Assembly: GCF_903995425.1 (NCBI RefSeq)
Contig: NC_050456.1
Coordinates: 83,223,388 to 83,287,387 of the forward strand
Source of the DNA: Onychomys torridus
Taxonomy: Eukaryota; Chordata; Mammalia; Rodentia; Cricetidae
DNA length: 64,000 nt
Reading direction: 5' to 3'
Shown piece after piece: positions 48,005 through 58,194 of the stretch. The notes below the pieces were generated by a model. It was not told the DNA's origin. It ran no database searches and worked only from the letters and a program-made list of their open reading frames with translations. A program made the translations under genes and the position numbers. The stretch's first letter is position 1. The number at the start of each line of letters is the position of its first letter.

Positions 48005-49262
48005 TTGGAAAGCTAGAGTCAAACTGGCAAACTGGTAGATCAGAGCCTAAACTTAAGTCCCTTATAATGAAGGTCAATCTATTTACAGAGTATTAGAAGA
48101 TTTTAGTGGAAAAGTAACAGAATAACTGACTCATCTTAAAAGGAAATAACCAAGCACAAGTGTGCAGGTAATATATACAGGTATGATTTTAAGATGCCCC
48201 AAAATGAAAATTCAAACCCACACAGCATATACAACAAAGAAAAAGAGTATCTGTATTAAGCCTCAGGCAATTTTCTAATTTGAGTAACTCAGAAAAAAGG
48301 TAGATGTTAAAAAGTTAATTTGACTAAGTTAAATTGGAACTTTTAAATTAAATGTAAGCTTTGTTATTTGGTTCCCATTTTTAAACAGTCATTAAGAACT
48401 GGCCTTTCCATTCCTGGCTTCATATTATAGACCCAGGTTTTTAGACTTTAATTCCCTATAAAAAGCAAAGGAATTATGTAAGAGACAAGTTCTTGAATTG
48501 TCAGCAACATCTTATCAAGTCTCAACCTCCTTTATGGGAAAACTAGCATAAAAATTTACTTTCTGCTGAAACTGACAAATAATCTCTTAATCAAGCAAAA
48601 GGCCTATGGCATGATAATGTGGACCACTCCAGGTTAATTACTGAAGTAGAAACCAATAGTACCCATTAGCTCTCACATATAAAAAAGATGTAACTCCTAA
48701 AGACCAAAGAACATTGTAAGAATACTGGCAAAACTTCTATTTTTACTTAGTTAAAACAGATTTCAAGAGCTCTGCCTGCCTCTACCACCCCTACTGGAAT
48801 TAAATGTGCAAACTACCTAACATGGCTCAAATAAAGACTCATACACTCAGTTGTTATCCATCAAATTCTTCTTCCCAACAAGAAAACAATGTATATATCG
48901 GGTACAAGTCTTTAATTATACCTACACTCCTAACTAATTAAATGCTTAGCCTAGAAATCAGGATTTTCAGACAAGAGCAAAGAAAGCAATCTGTCTAAAT
49001 ATATTACCAAGGAAAAAAGCTTGTCTTTCCATAAAACTGTGAAGCTCTCCACCTTCCAAATCTGGATTCATTTGATTTGCCTTGTGTGATTCTTCCTCTT
49101 CTGTCCTTATCACACAGACCCCCTCCACTCCCTGAGAAGGTAAAAGGATCCTGGACCCTAAGAAATGTTAAGCCTTGTTCTTGAGCTAGCCATTACTCTG
49201 TCAAGGGTAATTAACAATATTCCAAGCTCTGATGTTGTCATGAGCACATTCTAACTTATAGG
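48002..49262. other. Repeat-poor intronic sequence, nothing recognised
   Basis: No assignable feature apart from a faint SINE scrap near 48765-48840 (agctctgcctgcctctacc). Confidence 0.45.
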
Positions 49263-49267
49263 TGGAG

Positions 49268-49465
49268 GGGTCCAGGGATGTCGCTCAGCTGGCAGAGTGC
49301 TTGCCTAGCACACATGATTGTTCCTAGCACTCTATAACCAGGCATGGTGGTGCATATCTGTAATCCCAGCACTGGTAGAATTAGGAGGGTTAGTTCAAGG
49401 CCTGCCTTAGCTACCTAGTGAGCCTGAAGACCACCCTGCACCATGTGAAACCCTGTCTAAAAGAG
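49268..49465 (+). mobile_element. B4/RSINE-type composite SINE, sense
   Basis: ID-like head (gatgtcgctcagctggcaga, gtgcttgcctagcacacatg) fused to a B1-like body (accaggcatggtggtgcata, aatcccagcactgg, gaaaccctgtct). Confidence 0.75.
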
Positions 49466-49499
49466 TAAAGTCAAAGTAGAGACCATACCGTTACCAGCA

Positions 49500-52224
49500 T
49501 GAGGGAAATGTTGGGGAAAAGGAAAGTGGGTACAGTTAATTAGACAGGACTATCATTTAATACCCAACTATAGCACAGTAAGATAGTGGTGGTTGACAGT
49601 AATTGACAAAGAAATGGCCAATGTCTAAGGTAATGATATTAAGTACTCTGATTTTATTACACACTGTGTAGTGTATTGAAATTTCACATTGTACTCCACA
49701 ACTATGTACATGAATTATGTATCAATTAAAAGTAAAATAACATTTTTTAAACCTGTGAATATTAACAGTAATATTTTCCATAAATTCAACACCACCATTC
49801 TGGAAGGAAAATGTGAAATAACAGAAAATGGCAACCCAAAGTATTAACTCTAAACAAGGACTCGTTTATGAAGATGACGTAGGCAAGTGTTCTTCCTCTT
49901 CTTAAGAAAGTGCTTAGCATTCTGCTTCTAGCGTATTTTAAATGTAAAAATAAAAGAAATTAATGAAAACAAAGCAATTTTATTAGATTAACTATAACCA
50001 CTGTAGGGCATTGCTCCCACATTCCAAACCTTCAAAGAATACTGTCCAGTTTGCTAGCTAATAGCCTAAAACTGCCAACAGCTAAGCCTAAATTACCTGC
50101 ACTTAACTTGTAGAAACCAAGGTCTGTTTCTACTCTTTATACTACAGTCATCTCTTTAAAGTATCAACAAAATTTTAAGTTGTTGGATTTCAGCAGGGAG
50201 GAAATTCTTCATGTGTAGACCTCAGTTTTCCTTATACACTTAAGCAGATCTCCTAAAATATGTAAACTCTAAGTTTAAAAAAAAAATGCCCATGAAAATA
50301 TAGGAACAGACACATCTAGTGGGCGCATTTGGTACACAGTAGCTGCTGGGGTATGGGGGGCTAAAATGGTATATTTGCCAGTAAAACACACTTGGGCACA
50401 TATGAACTAGCTTAGTACCACCTGCTCCCAATTCTGCCTTCTGACTCACTGTTGATTAGACCCTTGATTCTAGCTCTGCCCCCAAATTTTACCCCTAAAA
50501 GCTGGATCTTCCATTACTTATTATGCACCATTCCAGGAGTTGGGGTTGGGGGATCAAAATACTGAATTATCTTCACACTTAGTAAGAGGGAACTTCTAGA
50601 TTGCAAGATACTAATTAGAGAGAACTGGTGGCCATTTCTAGCCCAGTTTATAAATTACCCAATGCTATTAACCACAACTCACTAATGTTTAACAGGCAAG
50701 ATGAAATACAAATGAAATAATTTCTGCTTTGACAATGCAAACTATTATTCAAAACACCGAAACCAGACACTGTACTGAAATACTCCAGTTCATGTTTAGA
50801 ATGAGCAGCAACTACACAGAATAAGGACTGGGAACAGAACCATCACTTACATACTTGGGTACTAAAAACTTTAGGTGAAGAATCACACTCAAAATACTGA
50901 CAATATACAGTGTCAACACAAGAGCCACTAGCTAAATGTGGTTACTTAAATAAAACTTAAAGTTCAATTCCTCAGCCATACTATTTTCACCATTGTTTTA
51001 TGTGCTCAATCAATGTGTAGAACTAATATATCACTGGATAGGACAGACACAGCATTGAAACATCACACAAAGTTCTACTGGGTAGTGCTTGTCTAGAGGC
51101 AAGAGATGAAAATAAATTAGGTTCTCCTGAATGGGTAGGCTCTCCTGAATGGGTAGGCTTAAGTTGTTAACTGTGGAAGAAGAACCCCCTCTTAATTTTT
51201 CTGCACCTCGTTTTGAAAAAGGTCATTCAAAAAGCACAAGCATAATTCAACCCTAAAACACCAAAATACAAAGTTTTATTTGACAAAATTTGAAAAGATC
51301 AAAGGTTCTAAAATCAAAGCCAGTTTCCACCAACTCAGAATCAATGACATCTAAGCACAATAAGACTTTTGGTACAATAAGACTGCTCCCCAAAAAGATT
51401 ACACTACTTAACGGAACTAGGTTTTTAAGTACTTCAGATATCTCTAACTACATGCATAAGAAAGAGCAACTGTTATAGCTGGCTTAAAAACAAGATGGCC
51501 ACAATTTAAGTAAATGACATTTTACTACCAAGTTTTTAATTGTTTTTCACCAATCTCACACTAGACACATTTAAATAATTTAAAACATGTTTCAATAAGG
51601 ACCATAAGGCTTTTCCTTAAATTTTATGCATCAAGTACCATTAAAGTCACAATCCTGAGCTAATCCTGAGTATAGCAGAAAAAAAGACATAAAACTTGAT
51701 AAAACAATTTGCAACTTAAATTTCTATCTTAACTACAACAGTATCTAGTTTAAAACTACTCTATACACTAAAGTGAAAAATACCTCAAAAACAAAATGCT
51801 GAAAAATGAGGCCTAATTAAAAACAACCTTATTACACAGAATTAACCTTTCAACACAGTCACAACCATACACAAATTCAAGTTAAGCCAACTTTCCATCA
51901 AGAAGAGATGAGCGCCTCTTCCGGAAGAGTTCAAGTGTACTCAAATATGATCTCTGTAATTATGGCTCTAATCAGAAAATGATGCTTTATGAAATAATTT
52001 AAATTATTTAACAAATTCAACACACAAAACTAAGTGCTAAAAGCTACAGAAATAAAGAGATCACACTGATAACTAAATATGGCTGCTGGTGTTAACAGTT
52101 CAGTTTTGATTCCTCTCCAGTTGGTGTACCTCGCAGGTGTATCAAATCTAAAAGTGAACCTGGAGCAATAACTCTGTTACTAAGCCCTGCTAATAATAGA
52201 TTAAAAAGAAGAGATGTTGCTTAC
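49500..52224. other. Start of Sp4 intron 3: repeat-free, AT-rich
   Basis: About 2.7 kb directly downstream of exon 3 (in Sp4 direction) has no SINE, LINE or LTR that I can recognise and no coding similarity. One short tandem duplication (ctcctgaatgggtaggct at 51123-51158) is visible. Absence of repeats this close to an exon suggests constraint, but that is inference. Confidence 0.5.
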
Positions 52225-53782
52225 CTGCCACACTAGTGATTGTTACTGGAACTCCCTGAACTTGAACGCCCGCAGCACCAAGGTTGGCAACGCTCACTGT
52301 CTGAAGGCTAGGCACTGATGCAAGCTGGGTAGTATTCAAAGTTATTGGGGCACCAGCGACGGCCACCGGAGCAATCTGAGCAAGAGCTGTGCCACCACTT
52401 GAAGACACTGGGGTGATGGTTAGCTGCTGAGATAACCCAGCATTCTGAACTTGTAAATTTGAAAGACTCTGAATATTCTGAACCTGGACAGTTTGCCAGC
52501 TGATTTGCCCTGAAGGTGTTAAAGTTGGAGCCCTGATAAGCACCTGAGTCGGGTTTACAGCTTGAAGTTGAACATTCTGCAAAGGCTGCTGCTGGATGGT
52601 CTGAATTGTCTGCCCTGACTGCAGTTGAAATGACTGTGGCGGGATAGCTTGAATAATCTGCTGCTGAGGCTGCTGGATCTGGATCTGCTGCAGGATAGGC
52701 TGGCCTACAATCTGCACTTGCTGAAGAGAATTTGATTGATCCTGTGCATTCTGTATCCCATTGGGCTGAAGCTGACTGGAGCTCTGGGCTTCAGACTCGG
52801 TAGCAGCAGGTGTTTGCGATTCTTCAATGGTGCGTTCAGAACTACTGGCTGATGTGCTTGCATACTGGCCCGTATCTGCTGAACTCACTAATGTGTCACT
52901 GCTTGTTAGAGATGTTGATGCAGTGGTTGTGCAAGTAGTAAAGGAGGAGGGCGACTCAGGCATAGTACTGGCAGAAGCAGTGGTGGTGGTGGGCGTAGAA
53001 ACTAACTGATTCCCATTGGAAGTCCCACTATCAGTAGTAGTAGTAGTAGGCTGGCCAACCTGTCCAGTCCCTCCTCCGGCAGTCACGTTGTTTATCACTG
53101 GCAAAGCTAAAGTCACTCCTCCAATGTTAATTGGTAGGGTTGTTACAACCTGAGCCTGAGTACCAGGAAGGGTCTGCAATTGCAATGGTATTGAAACACC
53201 AGGTCTAATTTGTACTGGAACTGTCTGATTTGCCAGGTTTTGAGCAAGGATATTACCAGAAGCTGTCCTGTTAGCAGCAGTGAGGATAGCTTGATTATTA
53301 CCTGCAGAAATGAGCTGAATTTGACCCTGCAAATCCTGTAGAGATGAACCACTAGTTGGATTGATTTGAATTTGCTGACCTTCCACCGTCTGGAGTTGGG
53401 GGATCACTTGGTACTGTACACTACCACTTGGATTCTGTACTTGTATGACTTGGAACTGATTAGGAGTGGAAGAGTTACCTGATTTCGTTTTTGTAGGAGA
53501 GGAACTCCCGTTATTACTGCTGGAAGAACTAGATGAACTAGAAGCTGGTTGAGAAACGTTATTTTCTTTTGAAGCAGGAGGCGTGGAGGCAACAAGTTGC
53601 CAAGCGTTGCCAGCAAGTTGCGTGGTCACCAGTTCTAGCTGCTGTGGTTGACTCTGAAGTTGTACCAATCCTTGGCTTGGGTCTATAATAATCTGCTGCT
53701 GTCCAGTTGCTTGATTTTCACCAGGAGTCCCTATTTTGCTGCAAGTAGCTGCCAGTAAAGCCAGAGGAGAGGGCTGAGAGTC
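52225..53782 (-). CDS. Sp4: Sp4 exon 3 (residues 40-558 plus one base; activation domains)
   Basis: This 1558-nt exon encodes the transactivation region of Sp4. It opens with Asp-Ser-Gln-Pro and the Sp box SPLALLAATC (residues 44-53). Two long Gln/Ser/Thr-rich blocks follow, the feature Sp1-Sp4 use to contact co-activators such as TAF4 (family knowledge). Near residue 120 is a run of nine serines written with mixed TCN and AGY codons, so it is not a simple slippage repeat. The acceptor GGGTAG|GAC at 53783 has a strong pyrimidine tract; the donor GGCAG|GTAAGC lies at 52225/52224. An open-frame scan that begins at 53668 starts on a TTG leucine codon, not a Met; the frame continues 38 codons upstream to the acceptor. 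The length (519 codons plus one base) leaves intron 3 in phase 1. Confidence 0.96.
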
Positions 53783-54293
53783 CTACCCAAAATGGGAGGG
53801 GAAAGGAGAGGGAGGGGAAAAAAGTGGGCGGATTTAGTGGAAGACAGTAGTGGGAGGGGGTTATTTACTTTGAGAGCTCTAAGTATCAGAACACACTCAA
53901 TAGGGAGCAGAATTAAAGGGGAAATATGAACAAAAGCAGGTAGAAGCTAATTGAATAAGGAGGCAAGTCTTGTTACTTAAAGTTTAAATAAAAAAAGAAA
54001 TTTCTGGTAAACTTTCTTAAAGTGTTATTCTTCTAAACTCAAAATGCCCTTGGGAAAATAGACACTGTTTTCTAGCAGTCTGAATTCCTGATGTAATTTT
54101 AAACACCGTTATAACCTCAACTATGGGAAATCTTTATGGATTTACAATTTAAGTTTCTCACTCAGAAAGATGCTTTGAATGGCTAAACATTTTTATTCTG
54201 TTCTTTACTTCTGGGTATTGAGAGGGCATAACTCCCTATCTTCCCTGAAGCTTCGTGTTGAATGATTATTATTTTTTTAACGTTTGCTTTTAC
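53783..54293 (-). other. Sp4: Sp4 intron 2
   Basis: This 511-nt phase-0 intron has donor GTAAAA at 54293. Its 3' end (53787-53830) is a long pyrimidine-rich tract on the transcript strand, followed by GGGTAG. No repeat or other gene was recognised in it. Confidence 0.88.
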
Positions 54294-54403
54294 CTGGGAG
54301 CCTGAGGTTTTGGATTTTTTATTGTTATTCTCTGGCTCAGAGGTTTTCCCTCCTTCTGCAGCCATCGCCGCTGCCGCCTCCTCCTCCTCCTCCTTCTTCT
54401 GAT
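54294..54403 (-). CDS. Sp4: Sp4 exon 2 (residues 3-39)
   Basis: This 110-nt exon encodes an acidic Glu run, an Ala run and a Lys/Asn-rich stretch ending Thr-Ser-Gly-Ser-Gln, which I recognise as the Sp4 N terminus. The acceptor is TTGTTGCAG ending at 54404; the donor is CAG|GTAAAA at 54294/54293. With the 7 nt of exon 1 it makes exactly 39 codons, so the next intron is phase 0. An open frame continues into intron 2 for a short way (to 54183) but is not exon. An internal Met at residue 16 could in principle be used as a start; nothing favours it. The acceptor is unusual in having a run of 11 G where pyrimidines are expected. Confidence 0.93.
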
Positions 54404-54818
54404 CTGCAACAACCCCCCCCCCCAACACACACGACAACAGGTTATTAGGATTATTATTATTCGTTCTCCTCCCTTCTTCCCCCTCCCTCCTTCTGAACAT
54501 TAATCTCCATAAACCCGCGATCCGTGCACACCGGCAGGGGGTGGGGGAGAAGGAGGGGAAGGGAGGAGGGGGCGCTCACAAAACGTGGTTTGAAACCCGA
54601 CCCATAGGCTCCAGAGCAACACCCAGAAGGAGGTTGTTCTAGCTCAGACATTAAGACAAAACACAGCCCTCCTTCCCTCCCCCTGGTTCCCTCCCGCCCT
54701 CTCCTCCTCCCCTTCCAGCATCTCGGCGGCCCCGGGGGAGGGGGAAGCGAGCAGGGTCTGGGGAGGGAGGGACAGAGGGAGGCGGTGAAGGAGACCGAGG
54801 GGGGTGGAGAATACGTAC
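54404..54818 (-). other. Sp4: Sp4 intron 1
   Basis: This 415-nt phase-1 intron is GC- and purine-rich near the donor (GTACGT). On the transcript strand the 3' end carries a GT-rich segment, then 11 consecutive G (54413-54423) and TTGTTGCAG. No convincing polypyrimidine tract lies between the G run and the AG. No separate exon or gene was seen inside it. Confidence 0.85.
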
Positions 54819-54825
54819 CGCTCAT
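54819..54825 (-). CDS. Sp4: Sp4 exon 1, coding part (Met-Ser and first base of Asp3)
   Basis: This is the start of Sp4, a nuclear Sp/KLF-family transcription factor that binds GC and GT boxes and is enriched in neurons (family knowledge). The minus strand reads ATG AGC G and is then cut by a GTACGT donor at 54818-54813. The split codon is completed by AT at 54403-54402, giving Met-Ser-Asp followed by the Gln-Lys-Lys-Glu run known at the Sp4 N terminus. The start is chosen because it is the only ATG that, through this junction, enters the recognised Sp4 frame. It has G at -3 and A at +4, a moderate context. A second ATG lies 7 nt upstream in another frame. The 5' UTR extends toward higher coordinates into the CpG island; its 5' end cannot be fixed from sequence. 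Confidence 0.9.
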
Positions 54826-54867
54826 CCCGCATTAACAGGACAAACCCTCACAGAGACACTGGGATAG

Positions 54868-54900
54868 AGGTGGGTGGGGGGGGGGGCGAGGCGGGAGGAG
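54868..54900 (-). other. G-run / possible G-quadruplex in the 5' UTR or proximal promoter
   Basis: The plus strand has a dense G tract here (GGTGGGTGG followed by a run of 11 or more G, then GGCGGG), about 45-75 bases upstream of the Sp4 ATG. In the transcript it would be C-rich, so a quadruplex would form on the template strand of the DNA rather than in the RNA. Confidence 0.5.
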
Positions 54901-56050
54901 AGGCCGGTCCCGCCCGCCCGGGGTGGCTCGGAGGAGGCTGTAGCTGGCACAGGCTCTGCCTCTTTTTCCGCGAATGGCCGCCGCTGGGCTGTGGCGTAGC
55001 AGCTCCTCTCTCCGCCCGAGCCCGGCTGACTCGCCCTTGATTGACAGCGGCGGCGTGCGGCGCGGGCGGCGGCGCGGGCCGGGGGCGGAGCCAGGGCGGT
55101 GCGAGCGCGGCGACTCCCCACCCCCCTAGGCCTGCCTCCGCCGGCGCCGCCGACTCTCCACCCCTTCCCCCAGCGGATTGGCCGCCGACCTGCCGGGGCC
55201 GGGGCGCTGGGGCCGCCCCCTCTCCTCCCCTTTGCTCGGCCCGTGCTGGCCGCCGTTCTGCTTCTGCCTTCTCGGCCCGTAGTGCGTGCTCTCTCGGCGA
55301 GCTAGCTGCGGCGTGCTGCCGGCAGGCCCTCCATACAGCCAAACTTGTTGTCTCAGGATATCCCGCCCCCTACTCAGTTCCCGGCGCCCTCCACTCAAAA
55401 GTGCACCATAGCATCTTGCGAGGGGCCGCGGAAGAAAGACATGGGACTAGGCTCAAGGGAGGAGAGCGGGGCGAGCGCGGGGAAGCGCAGGCAAGCTGCA
55501 GTACGGCGCGCTAAGTGGACTGCTGGCTGCCCCCGCGGCGTGAGCATGGCTTTCCTAAGGCGCATCCGGACCCGGGCGCCCTTTTTCCCTGGCTCGGCTC
55601 TCATTGGATGATGCCGCTGACGCGCCCCGAGTCGTGGGAGGAGGCGGGCGGGCCTCTGCCGCAAAGGCTTTCGGGTCTTGTAGTTCCTGGCCGAGAACCC
55701 AGCGAGGCACCGCCTTCCTCCCGCCCCCGAGCGCGGCCTGGCTGCAGAGCCTGGAGCTGCCCGAGGGGGCGGTGGCAGCAGGGCGTGGCCGGGGCCGAGT
55801 GGGAGTTGAACCCAGCGCCAGGGAGGGGGAAATGGGTGTTGTTTGCCTGGGCCTATCGGCCGAACGGGGCTGCCCGGACCGCCTCTGCCACCGCCTCCTC
55901 AGCTGAAAGCCGCTCCCCGCGGGGCGAGCACACACCCCGAGCGCGCGGCGGTTGAGCAGGCGGCGGCGAAGGGAGGCGGAGTCTGCTGTCCTCCGGGTTT
56001 GAATGAAGCTGACTTGGGGAATATCCCCTTCGCCCTGCTTTCTTTGCTCA

Positions 56051-57032
56051 CCTAGCTGGCTGGGGCCTCCGGTCCGAACGCGAGGCCTGTGTTCCCGCAG
56101 AGCAGGAGCTTCCATTTTTATTGGTTGTCTTTCTGGTTGAGTGCCGGTGCAGAGCAATGACCGTCTTCTAAGGTGGCTACGAGTGCGCCTTAGAGCCGTG
56201 TTCTTGGCGCGCTTCTCGCTCCTAGAGGTCTCACAAGGTTGTCGGAGCAAACGAAAGCCCGGCTGCATGTGGGTCAGCCCTGTTCATGGTTTTAGCGTAA
56301 GCTTCTAGGCAAGTGGAATTCACATCTAGCTGTGCAAAGCACTTTGTCAAATGCTCCTGAACCGGCCCCCCAGCTTCTCTCCAAAGACATGAAGTCAAGA
56401 TAAGATGCCAGGGACCATGCCAGGGACTGATGAAATGTACCAAAGCTAGAAGTGAACCTTAATAGAAACCTTGGGACGGGACACCATCACACACTAGGCT
56501 TAAAGCCCTCCACTTCCACTGACGTGAACCCTACACGTAGCTTTGGGTGTTTTTGTCTGGTGCCTGAGGCTGACATGTTGCTAGGGTGAGAGACGAAGTC
56601 TCTGGTGCTGTACTTGACTACCGTTTCCTTGTTCAAGTGTTTGGGCTGATGACAAAGCATTGCTGTAAAACAAAGCAACTGGAATAAAGAATTACAATGT
56701 TGCCTACTCCATCTTAAGAGTTGCCGGTGCTACAGTAATCTGCTTCCACACACATCCCAATTCGCTAGATCTTAGAAAGCTCAGAAGTTTGCAGATGCGG
56801 TCTCCCCTCAAACCCTGTCCCCACCCAGTTCGCCACAGTGAATGAAGACCAGATAAGAACTGGAGCGTTCCTTGTGGTTTTCTTTAGAAAACCTGCCTCA
56901 GAGAAGTAATGTCAGGGTATGGATTTACAAAATGTCCTAAATGTTCTGCACCCTGTTGATAAGTGGATATACTGGTATCCAGGAAACAGTGACAGTCCTC
57001 ACTTTTTGCGGTGGACCAAAAGCTACAAGTTC
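56051..57032. other. Sp4 upstream flank, nothing recognised
   Basis: Composition returns to average. No repeat or gene assigned. Open frames on the minus strand here (such as 56231-56443) have no recognisable similarity. Confidence 0.45.
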
Positions 57033-57035
57033 CTA

Positions 57036-57345
57036 GCTGTTCTGGACTGAATTTTTGGGCCCCCCAGATCTAAGTTCAGATGCTGAGACTCTGTCCCTCG
57101 ATGTGATGTCATTCCTAGCAGTCTTTGGAACATTATGGTTAGATGAGGTCATGAGAGTGGCACTCTGATGAGTAATAGTGATCATAGAACTTCTATCCTT
57201 TGCTTGGCTGTCTCCCATGTGAAGGACAACCACCACCTGATGGTCTGAAACCCACAAGATGCTTGCCAGGCTCCTTCCAAATAGTGAAAACTATATTGTT
57301 GTTCATAAGCTGTGGGTTGTATTATAGCAGCCTGAGCTGATTAAA
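57036..57345 (+). mobile_element. Ancient MaLR (MLT1/MST-type) LTR
   Basis: Follows the well-known mammal-wide order: ttgggccccccagatctaag, gatgagactctg-like segment, ggttagatgaggtcatgaga, ctcccatgtgaagga, tgttgttcataagctg, attatagcagcctgagctga. Diverged, so it predates the rodent radiation. Confidence 0.72.
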
Positions 57346-57552
57346 GCACCTGCCGAGTCTCGAGGCATTGGCCTGGTGACAAATGAACAGCTTCTTACGG
57401 GCTCCATCATATTATCATCCATGTTACAGGAGGCTTAGATGAGATATTTCCAAGAGTACAGCCACTCCCATACTACCATCCTAATTTAGGCTATGTACTA
57501 TTATACTCTGGTTTACTTAATGTTTCTTTAAACCATTTTGCTTGTTTATATT

Positions 57553-57700
57553 AGCTGAGCATGATGGCTCACTCCTTTAATCCTAGCACTTGGGAGGCAG
57601 AGACAAGTGGATCTTTATGAGTTTGAGGATAGCCTGAACTATATAATGAGTTCCAGGCCAGCCAGGACAATATAGTAAGACCCTAACCTTAAACATTGAT
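57553..57700 (+). mobile_element. B1 SINE, sense
   Basis: gctgagcatgatggctcact, aatcctagcacttgggaggc, gagttccaggccagccagga. Moderately diverged, no A tail left. Confidence 0.82.
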
Positions 57701-57704
57701 GGAA

Positions 57705-58060
57705 GTCAGTTCTGCTATAGAAATAATAACCCCTAACAAAGACTCTCCTTTGACAAAACTTGAGCTGTTCTCTGAATCTTGTTTCTAACTTAGCCTTGAC
57801 CTTGGACTGTAGGTTAATTTTAGTAGCTTTGCTTATTTAGTCCAGTTTTAGTCAGAAACCTGATGCATCAGTTTAGTGACAGTCTCCTCCTACCCTTGGT
57901 ATCTGACCAAATTCCCTATTGCTTACCCTTGATATTACCCTTCAGTGTTAGTCTTGTCAAGTAGAGTTGACAGTATCCCCTTCCACTCTGGAGCTTTCGA
58001 AACGGTAATTTGCTACCCATTGACCCAATTGTCTTCTTCAGCTATGTATCTCTACTTGCT
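57705..58060. other. Upstream flank, nothing recognised
   Basis: No assignable feature. Confidence 0.4.
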
Positions 58061-58069
58061 CTTGTTCTA

Positions 58070-58192
58070 GTCACAGTTGAGCTGGGATCATAGGCATGCA
58101 CTGTCATACCGGTTTATGTGCTGGAGATCAAATCCAGGCATTCATGAATGTTAGGCAAGCAGTCAATCACTGACTGACCTCCCCAACTTAAA
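58070..58192 (-). mobile_element. B1/ID-type SINE fragment, antisense
   Basis: gctgggatcataggcatgca (antisense B1 head) followed by gtgctggagatcaaatccag and gttaggcaagcagtcaatca (antisense ID-like). Confidence 0.6.
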
Positions 58193-58194
58193 TG

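Larger units (their letters stand above)
11529..52224 (-). other. Sp4: Sp4 intron 3 (large, repeat-laden)
   Basis: This 40,696-nt phase-1 intron runs between GTAAGC (52224) and a textbook pyrimidine-rich acceptor (11529). It contains all the retrovirus-like elements listed below, about twenty SINEs and several microsatellites. No additional exon with Sp4-like coding could be recognised. Its first 2.7 kb next to exon 3 is free of recognisable repeats. Confidence 0.9.
54337..54832 (-). other. Overlapping upstream ORF of Sp4 (54832-54819 joined to 54403-54337)
   Basis: An ATG at 54832-54830 lies 7 nt before the Sp4 start in a different frame. Through the exon 1-2 junction it reads 26 codons, including seven glycines, and stops at a TGA (54339-54337) inside exon 2. 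Its initiation context is weak (T at -3, C at +4), so leaky scanning to the Sp4 ATG is likely. If used it would lower Sp4 output, because it overlaps the start. It is inside the mRNA only if transcription starts upstream of 54832, which the CpG-island layout makes probable. Confidence 0.6.
54700..56050 (-). promoter_or_regulatory. Sp4: Sp4 CpG-island promoter
   Basis: The base composition changes sharply here to GC-rich, CpG-dense sequence surrounding exon 1, while both flanks are AT-rich. No TATA box was seen near the likely start. GC boxes of the type bound by Sp proteins occur at 55082-55090, 55213-55220 (reverse) and 55765-55772. Inverted ATTGG at 55177-55181 and 55603-55607 reads as CCAAT in Sp4 orientation. 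A possible ZNF143-like half site (minus-strand ACTACAA) lies at 55678-55684. GC boxes in an Sp-family promoter raise the possibility of auto- or cross-regulation, which is inference. The island extends more than 1.2 kb upstream of the start codon. The exact transcription start is not determinable from sequence alone. Confidence 0.82.

Noticed and set aside
52190..52224. Extension of the exon 3 frame past the donor to a stop at 52190
   Set aside because: A strong GTAAGC donor precedes it and exon 4 completes the split codon exactly. A short intron-retained C-terminus is possible but nothing in the sequence argues for it.
53666..53668. Apparent start codon at 53668 for the long exon 3 frame
   Set aside because: The codon is TTG (leucine). 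The frame continues upstream to the acceptor at 53783 and the real start is ATG at 54825.
54822..55955. Many long open frames (up to 237 codons) on both strands of the GC-rich region upstream of Sp4
   Set aside because: High GC content removes stop codons by chance; the products are Arg/Pro/Ala/Gly low-complexity with no domain and no splice or poly(A) logic.
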